A stretch of 24,111 nt of DNA, taken from the NCBI GenBank assembly GCA_013140405.1, contig JABFSV010000514.1, forward strand, positions 1-24,111. The letters are read 5' to 3'. This document shows positions 19,919 through 24,111 of this stretch, piece by piece. Below the pieces are notes generated by a model. It was not told where the DNA came from, did not search any database, and saw nothing but the letters and a program-made list of their open reading frames with translations. The translations under genes were made by a program, and so were the position numbers. This DNA comes from Methyloglobulus sp. (GTDB lineage: Bacteria; Pseudomonadota; Gammaproteobacteria; Methylococcales; Methylomonadaceae). How positions within the stretch are numbered: position 1 is the first letter of the stretch; each line of letters starts with the position of its first letter.

Positions 19919-20257
19919 ATGGAAAAAGAAATCCGGTGGATAGGCTCATCTTATGAGGATATCCTTGACTTCCCGCTTGGGGCAAGGAAAGAAGCAGGGT
20001 TCCAGTTAGGGAAAGTGCAAGCGGGTCTTGACCCGGATGATTGGAAGCCCTTCGGAAAAGTTGGCTCAGGCACCCGGGAAATCCGTATTAGGGATGCCAA
20101 CGGTATTTATCGGGTCATGTATGTGGTCAAATTCGAAGAAGCCATTTATGTGCTCCATTGTTTCCAGAAGAAAACTGAAGCGACTACTAAGCACGACAAA
20201 GATATTGTAGAAGCCCGCTATAAGGCCGTGGCAAGAGAAAGGGGTGAACCAAAATGA
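19919..20257 (+). CDS. HigB/RelE-type toxin (phage-derived Gp49-like family)
   Basis: A 112-residue basic protein of the RelE-fold toxin group often labelled phage-derived Gp49-like. It starts MEKEIRWIGSSYEDILDFP. The block AGFQLGKVQAGLDPDDWKPF is followed by REIRIRDANGIYRVMYVVKFEEAIYVLHCFQKKT, whose Arg residues and C-terminal beta strands form the mRNA-cutting site in relatives. The chosen ATG (19919) follows GGTTAGGA with almost no spacing. The upstream in-frame ATG at 19901 lies before the predicted transcription start and is rejected. Toxin precedes antitoxin, and the stop overlaps the next ATG (ATGA), as in HigBA operons. It is expected to cut ribosome-bound mRNA when the antitoxin is lost. 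The gene reads away from cas3. Confidence 0.85.
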   Translation: MEKEIRWIGSSYEDILDFPLGARKEAGFQLGKVQAGLDPDDWKPFGKVGSGTREIRIRDANGIYRVMYVVKFEEAIYVLHCFQKKTEATTKHDKDIVEARYKAVARERGEPK

Positions 20258-20589
20258 GCGATATTGACACAAAAACAAGGCATGTGACGCAGCCAGGGGC
20301 GAACCTATTTGTCGAGCTAGGGTTTGATCTGACGGAAGCTGAACAGCTCGAAGCCGAATCAAGAAAGCGCATTAACGACACCAATGCCTTGAAAGCGGAG
20401 CTAATGGATGAATTGGCGAAATGGATAAATGAAAACCACCTGAAACAAGGGGAAGCTGCCGCAATATTGCAGGTGACACGACCGCGTGTATCTGACGTCG
20501 TGAACAAGAAAATGAGCAAATTTACGATTGACGCTTTGGTTGGCATGTTGTCCAGGATTGGTAAAACCGTGCATCTCGCAATTGGTTAA
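20254..20589 (+). CDS. XRE-family antitoxin, HigA type
   Basis: A 111-residue antitoxin with its helix-turn-helix at about residues 64-83 (KQGEAAAILQVTRPRVSDVV) and the FTIDALVGMLSRIGKTVHLAI tail. The N-terminal 50 residues (acidic, with TEAEQLEAESRKRIND) are the likely toxin-binding part. It is translationally coupled to the toxin by an ATGA overlap. Relatives bind the toxin and repress the shared promoter; the palindrome at 19881-19898 is the probable operator. It shares its layout with the truncated gene at the left edge of the window. Confidence 0.88.
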   Translation: MSDIDTKTRHVTQPGANLFVELGFDLTEAEQLEAESRKRINDTNALKAELMDELAKWINENHLKQGEAAAILQVTRPRVSDVVNKKMSKFTIDALVGMLSRIGKTVHLAIG

Positions 20590-20620
20590 ATAATCACTGT
20601 CAACACATTCGGTATCCTTA

Positions 20621-20850
20621 ACATAGCTATTATTGCCCAAAGCCTCGAAATGGTAAAAATAAGAGAAAGATTATATATAGAAGCCATTTATTTCAGTTAC
20701 TTACGATGCTACCCATTCGACCAGATTAATCCAAACTAAACGAAACTCTTGTCTCATAAAATGAATAATTTACATTTATAGTCAATAACTTAGTATATTT
20801 GAAAAATGGAATATTTACCATTTCGAGGCTTTGGGCAAACATAGCCAATA
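20621..20850. mobile_element. MITE-like element with 25-bp perfect terminal inverted repeats
   Basis: A 25-bp sequence at 20633-20657 (starts TTGCCCAAAGCC) recurs as an exact reverse complement at 20814-20838, defining a 206-bp element with an AT-rich interior and no gene. Directly outside both ends lie near-identical 12-mers in direct orientation: ACATAGCTATTA (20621-20632) and ACATAGCCAATA (20839-20850), 10 of 12 matching and the first seven exact. That is what an aged target-site duplication looks like. It lies between the convergent higA and HEPN genes, so a large hairpin acting as a two-way terminator is an alternative reading. No matching transposase is in the window. Confidence 0.6.
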
Positions 20851-20887
20851 AGTAGATATTTTATATCCTGATTTCTACTATAATTTT

Positions 20888-21319
20888 TCAAGCCTCGGAT
20901 TTCTCGTGAATTCCACCCAAGCCATTTACACGGTCCAACAACTCATGAGCAAGCACTATCAATTCTTTAAGCAATTGCGCATCAATATCCAAATGACCTT
21001 CATATTCGGCAAGGTTACGGCGTTTATGGCATTGATCCAATACCCGCCATTTGGCATTTTCAAGGCCCAAGGTATGTTGCAAGCATTGAAAAACAATATA
21101 GCGCTTATCAGAGCGATACCCGTGCCAACGCAGTGCGGCCAAAGACAACGCATGTGCCGCCCCATAAGCCAAGGAAAATTGGCTATCTGACGATAAGCCT
21201 TGCAGTTTGACATCCTGCAATTTAGTGGTTGCTGCCAACACCATACCGTCAAATTCCCCTTGATTGGGTGGTTCTCGATTAAGCTCTTTTATCTTTACAA
21301 GGTTATCTAATGCGTCCAT
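20888..21319 (-). CDS. HEPN-domain protein, partner of the nucleotidyltransferase
   Basis: A 143-residue all-helical protein of the HEPN superfamily, probably the SAV_6107-like branch. It is recognised by FSLAYGAAHALSLAALRWHGYRS, RYIVFQCLQHTLGL and WRVLDQCHKRRNLAEYEGHLD. Canonical HEPN RNases have RNxxxH (HepT-type RNxxxHxY). Here the matching site is Arg101-Asn102-LAE-Tyr106, so the catalytic His is replaced by Tyr, with a His only at 109. The start chosen is the ATG at 21319, with CAGG upstream; a TTG at 21337 overlapping the upstream stop is possible. It follows the nucleotidyltransferase gene by 14 bp. In MNT-HEPN pairs the HEPN protein is the toxin and the transferase modifies it. With the altered motif, RNase action is uncertain. 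Confidence 0.82.
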   Translation of the reverse strand: MDALDNLVKIKELNREPPNQGEFDGMVLAATTKLQDVKLQGLSSDSQFSLAYGAAHALSLAALRWHGYRSDKRYIVFQCLQHTLGLENAKWRVLDQCHKRRNLAEYEGHLDIDAQLLKELIVLAHELLDRVNGLGGIHEKSEA

Positions 21320-21333
21320 TAATGTTTTACCTG

Positions 21334-21936
21334 TCAATCCTGTATGTTGCTAAGTTCCTTGTCACCCAACAACCACAGCTTGGGTTGTTCCATTACCCTT
21401 TTTATAAAAGGTTGATGGCTAGTCTTACGGTCGTTAAATTCGGTTACAGTGTACATTGTCGGGTTAATAGTCCTGCCCAGTTGTTTTTCTGCGGGAGCCA
21501 ATAACTCCATCACCCCACCATAACTTATTTCATCACCCACCAACATCAGGTCAATATCACTGCTTGCGTGTTCAGTGCCATGGGCTATAGAGCCATAAAC
21601 GAAGGCACCGCTTAGTTGTGGCAACAATGGTGTCAAAGCGGTCTTGATAATATCCACGACCCCAAATGTTTTTTGGGTGATCGACTTTAATTCGTTAAAG
21701 ATCGGATTATTGGGGTTCGCCTGATAATGGTTTTGGTTGCCCTGTCGCGACACTGTCAGAAGGCCAGCCGCACAAAGCTTTTCCAATTCCCGATTTACCG
21801 TACCCTTACCCACGGCAGCTAAGCGCACGATTTCGTTTAAATAGTAGGTTTGCTCGGGCTTCCCATACAGTATACCCAATACCCGTTGCTGGGTTTTGGT
21901 GAACAGGGCATCGCCAATAGCAGAGCAATTAATCAT
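21334..21936 (-). CDS. wHTH-nucleotidyltransferase fusion, MNT-type antitoxin candidate
   Basis: A 200-residue two-domain protein. Residues about 10-75 form a winged helix (TQQRVLGILYG, YYLNEIVRLAAVGKGTVNRELEKLCAAGLL, then the wing SRQGNQNHYQ), apparently DNA-binding. Residues about 85-200 are a minimal nucleotidyltransferase: FVYGSIAHGTEHASSDIDLMLVG has the GS motif (115-116) and the metal-binding pair Asp127 and Asp129. In related modules this enzyme adds nucleotides to its HEPN partner to silence it. The DNA-binding domain suggests it also represses its own promoter, where a good palindrome is present. ATG 21934-21936 has an AGG ten bases upstream. It is first in a two-gene operon with the HEPN gene. 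Confidence 0.85.
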   Translation of the reverse strand: MINCSAIGDALFTKTQQRVLGILYGKPEQTYYLNEIVRLAAVGKGTVNRELEKLCAAGLLTVSRQGNQNHYQANPNNPIFNELKSITQKTFGVVDIIKTALTPLLPQLSGAFVYGSIAHGTEHASSDIDLMLVGDEISYGGVMELLAPAEKQLGRTINPTMYTVTEFNDRKTSHQPFIKRVMEQPKLWLLGDKELSNIQD

Positions 21937-21949
21937 TCACACACCTATA

Positions 21950-21993
21950 AGTCCTATCATGGGTACTATAGGTCTCTTTTTGGGACTTATCAA
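21950..21993 (-). promoter_or_regulatory. Promoter and operator of the nucleotidyltransferase-HEPN operon
   Basis: On the minus strand TTGATA (21988-21993), a 17-bp spacer and TATAGT (21965-21970) make a near-consensus promoter, with transcription starting near 21958. A palindrome AGTCCTAT-N10-ATAGGTCT (21950-21975) covers the -10 and start site. It is the probable binding site of the winged-helix domain encoded by the first gene. Confidence 0.65.
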
Positions 21994-22245
21994 GAAGATG
22001 CTTTAGTTTTTATTGCAGCCGAAGGCTTACTGGCTTGCAGAAATGACGGTATCACATGTGTAAAGCCAATAACTATTAAAAATACCAATACTTAAAATTA
22101 TTCATACGACCAAACCCTTGAGTGTTTTACTTAGAAACAAAGGTATGGCGTTTAAATTATCAGGCTTCTTAGTATGTCCAGAAAACGACCGTTTGCGCGA
22201 CATTTGGCTGTAGGTCAGTTTCCTGGCACCATTTCAAATCGTTTC
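21994..22245. other. Gene-free AT-rich interval after the integrase
   Basis: About 250 bp between the nucleotidyltransferase promoter and the integrase stop codon. No gene, transfer RNA or clear terminator is visible. An attachment site would often lie at this kind of boundary, but I could not identify one. Confidence 0.4.
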
Positions 22246-23997
22246 CTACACCCCCGTAAACGCATCGCTGACCACCTTTTGCCGTTGCTTGGCATCGGTG
22301 TCAAGGTACAGGGAGGTGGTGCTGATGTTGGCGTGGCCGAGCTCGTCGCGGATGTAGGCCAGCGGCACCTGCCGGTCATTGGCGAGGTAGCTGCCGTAAC
22401 TGTGCCGCAGCCAATGGGCCGAGGCCTTGCGCAGCTTGGCGGCGAGGCGGGGGTCGGCAGTGCCGCCGGTTTCCAGGCCGGTTGCCATCTGGTCGAAGAA
22501 CGCCGCCAGGACCTTGTGGATGCCCGCCGGGGACAGGTGCTTGCGCCCCGTCTTATCGCGCAGGCTGGGGACCAGCGGGGCCTGTTGGGGCAGGAAGTCT
22601 AAATGCGCAGGCATGCCCCGCACCCCCAAGTACGCCTTTAGTTCATCAATGAAGGCGTTGGGCAGCGAGGTCTTACGTTCCTTGCTGTTTTTCCCGACCA
22701 CCCGCAGGAAATAGTGCTCCCCCTGGTCGTCTTCCAAACATTCAATGTCGCCAAAGCTGGCGGCGGCCAGCTCATGGATGCGCAGCCCCGTGCTGAATGC
22801 CAGCCGCAGCAGGTATAGGGTGCGCCGGGTGGCCGGGTACTCTAAGGCGTCCGGGATGGCCTGTGCGGCGGCGTAAGCAAACACCGCTTGCATCTGCTTA
22901 TGGGTGAACGCCCGGTTGTTGGCCTGGGATTTCGCCTGGGCAAACTTGATGCTGGCGATGCCGTCAAAGTTGTTGTGTTTCAGGTACTGCTGCTTGACCA
23001 GCCAGTCCAGACAGGAAGCGATGACGGTCTTGGCGTAGTTGACGCTGCGGGGCGACAGCACCAGGGCGGGTTTTTCGGGTCCGGGGTTGGCGTCCGCCGG
23101 CCCGTCCTTGCCTTTGTCTTTGTCTTTGGGGATACGGTAGGTGAACGGCTTCCAGCCGCCTTGGCCCTTGACCGCCGGGGCCAGGGTGACCCATTGGCTG
23201 TTGGCCGTGGACAGGGTCTTCAGGAAATGGATGTAGGCCTTGCAGTCGTCGGTGTTGAGCGAGGACAGGGCTTTGCCCCGTTCCAGCACCGCCCACAGCA
23301 GCAGGCGCTCCAGTTCTTTCTTGTAGGCGTTGTAGGTCCTGGGGTTGCCGTCCTTTAAAGACAGCCAACTGTGGATGGCGTCGAGGTCGTGGCTAGCGTC
23401 GATCCGGCAGGGCCCAGCGGCGCGGTTGCTGCCGTGTTCGCCATTGAGTGCGGTGGGGACTATTGCCCGTTCCAGTGGTGCGACGGCTTTCAGGGGCACG
23501 GGCAAGGCCGTTGGCACCGGCCGTCTGTTGAGCGTGTGGCCCAGTTGCAGGGCGTTGTCGTCAAAGAACCTGACCAGGGTTTTTTGTGCAGCGGCAAGCG
23601 GGCCGGACAAGGCCACGTCCCCGGCAAAGGCCGCCTCCAACAGGCCGGCCAGGTCCGCCAGGGTTTTGGTGCCGCGGGGCAAGGCAGCACAAATAGCCCC
23701 ACCAAACCACTGCCCGACGGCATCGCCCAGGCCAGGCAAGGGGTCCGGCAGGCCTTTCAGGGTGTCCAACGCCTTGAGGCAACGGCGTTGCCAGGCTTCC
23801 GACGCTTCCCGCTCGCCGAGCCATAAGCCCACCAGTTCAGCCTTGCCATAAAACCGTGCCTTGGTGGCCAAGCGCCGGCGCAGGCGCCTGATGCGCTTCT
23901 TGGCCGTCTCGCCGCCTTCGGGCAGCTGGGCATCCAGCTCGTCCCAGTCCAGGTGCCTGGCCCATCCCCTCAACAGGGTCAAAACGCCCAAATCCAT
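22246..23997 (-). CDS. Large tyrosine recombinase (site-specific integrase)
   Basis: A 583-residue tyrosine recombinase. Catalytic residues are all present: Arg406 (STGLRIHEL), Lys436 (VVGKNSKERK), His528 and Arg531 (HWLRHSYGSYL), His555 (ELGHANIST) and the nucleophile Tyr564 (TSLYLDTD). A SAM-like core-binding domain lies at about 200-350 (TYNAYKKELERLLLWA), interrupted by a charged low-complexity insert near 290-310 (PKDKDKGKDG). The first 190 residues are an extra N-terminal domain with CLKALDTLKGLPDPLPGLGDAVGQWFG, of the kind called DUF3701 in chromosomal integrase-like proteins. The start ATG at 23995-23997 has a very strong ribosome site (AGGGGGAAGG). Codon use is visibly more GC-rich than in the neighbouring toxin-antitoxin genes, suggesting a different origin. 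It could mobilise the island or be an unrelated resident recombinase. Confidence 0.9.
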   Translation of the reverse strand: MDLGVLTLLRGWARHLDWDELDAQLPEGGETAKKRIRRLRRRLATKARFYGKAELVGLWLGEREASEAWQRRCLKALDTLKGLPDPLPGLGDAVGQWFGGAICAALPRGTKTLADLAGLLEAAFAGDVALSGPLAAAQKTLVRFFDDNALQLGHTLNRRPVPTALPVPLKAVAPLERAIVPTALNGEHGSNRAAGPCRIDASHDLDAIHSWLSLKDGNPRTYNAYKKELERLLLWAVLERGKALSSLNTDDCKAYIHFLKTLSTANSQWVTLAPAVKGQGGWKPFTYRIPKDKDKGKDGPADANPGPEKPALVLSPRSVNYAKTVIASCLDWLVKQQYLKHNNFDGIASIKFAQAKSQANNRAFTHKQMQAVFAYAAAQAIPDALEYPATRRTLYLLRLAFSTGLRIHELAAASFGDIECLEDDQGEHYFLRVVGKNSKERKTSLPNAFIDELKAYLGVRGMPAHLDFLPQQAPLVPSLRDKTGRKHLSPAGIHKVLAAFFDQMATGLETGGTADPRLAAKLRKASAHWLRHSYGSYLANDRQVPLAYIRDELGHANISTTSLYLDTDAKQRQKVVSDAFTGV

Positions 23998-24029
23998 TGC
24001 CTTCCCCCTAAAAAAATGGCCCGTTCAGC

Positions 24030-24058
24030 AGTATAACCGGAAAACGCAGTTAAGTTAA
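24030..24058 (-). promoter_or_regulatory. Promoter of the integrase gene
   Basis: On the minus strand TTAACT (24053-24058), a 17-bp spacer and TATACT (24030-24035). Transcription would begin near 24023, about 25 bases above the integrase ATG. An inverted repeat AATATAA-TGCAAG-TTATATT at 24057-24076 adjoins the -35 and could be an operator or part of a recombination site. Confidence 0.5.
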
Positions 24059-24111
24059 TATAATGCAAGTTATATTGACTATAGCCTTATAAAACTAATA
24101 TATTTTAGTGT

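Noticed and set aside
22174..24058. Long plus-strand open frames opposite the integrase
   Set aside because: They are shadows of a GC-rich coding strand; the minus-strand gene has a full set of recombinase motifs and a strong ribosome site.

Overview
The window looks like an accessory (genomic-island-like) segment of a gammaproteobacterial chromosome. The organism call rests on the style of the HU, Rhs, type I-C Cas and HigBA-type proteins. A methanotroph-like gammaproteobacterium would fit, but nothing in the window proves a genus.

Layout from left to right: (1) 1-167, the 3' end of an XRE antitoxin-type gene. (2) 340-5623, a polymorphic-toxin locus on the minus strand: a 1498-residue Sec-exported Rhs/YD-repeat protein with a short variable C-terminal toxin tip, a 111-residue RraB-like presumed immunity protein behind it, and further downstream a decayed rhs fragment and three REP-like hairpins. 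(3) 5624-6948, mostly gene-free, with a promoter-terminator pair that frames a candidate small RNA of about 93 nt, and two perfect DnaA boxes in inverted orientation upstream of an HU gene (6949-7224). (4) 7869-11407, a CRISPR array of 55 repeats (32 bp) and 54 spacers (32-36 bp). (5) 11408-19516, its leader and a complete type I-C cas operon on the minus strand, in transcription order cas3, cas5c, cas8c (with an internal cas11c start), cas7c, an extra 69-residue gene, cas4, cas1, cas2, leader, array. (6) 19873-21993, two toxin-antitoxin-like modules: HigBA-type on the plus strand and a wHTH-nucleotidyltransferase/HEPN pair on the minus strand. Their 3' ends face each other across a 206-bp MITE-like element. 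(7) 22246-24058, a large tyrosine recombinase with its promoter, reading leftwards.

How it works together: the array is transcribed leftward from the leader next to cas2, so new spacers should be added at the right end (about 11407). Cas5c should cut the transcript. Cas7c, Cas8c, Cas5c and Cas11c should form Cascade, Cas3 degrades the target, and Cas1-Cas2-Cas4 acquire spacers. The flanking toxin-antitoxin modules, the integrase and the MITE suggest a mobile or formerly mobile defence island. The Rhs toxin/immunity pair is a separate contact-competition module.

The least expected items are the antitoxin-like small gene inside the cas operon, the HEPN protein with Tyr in place of the usual catalytic His, the MITE-like element with near-matching 12-bp flanks, the candidate small RNA, and a spacer that carries a complete terminator-like hairpin. 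All family names are from memory and visual motif reading; no searches were run.
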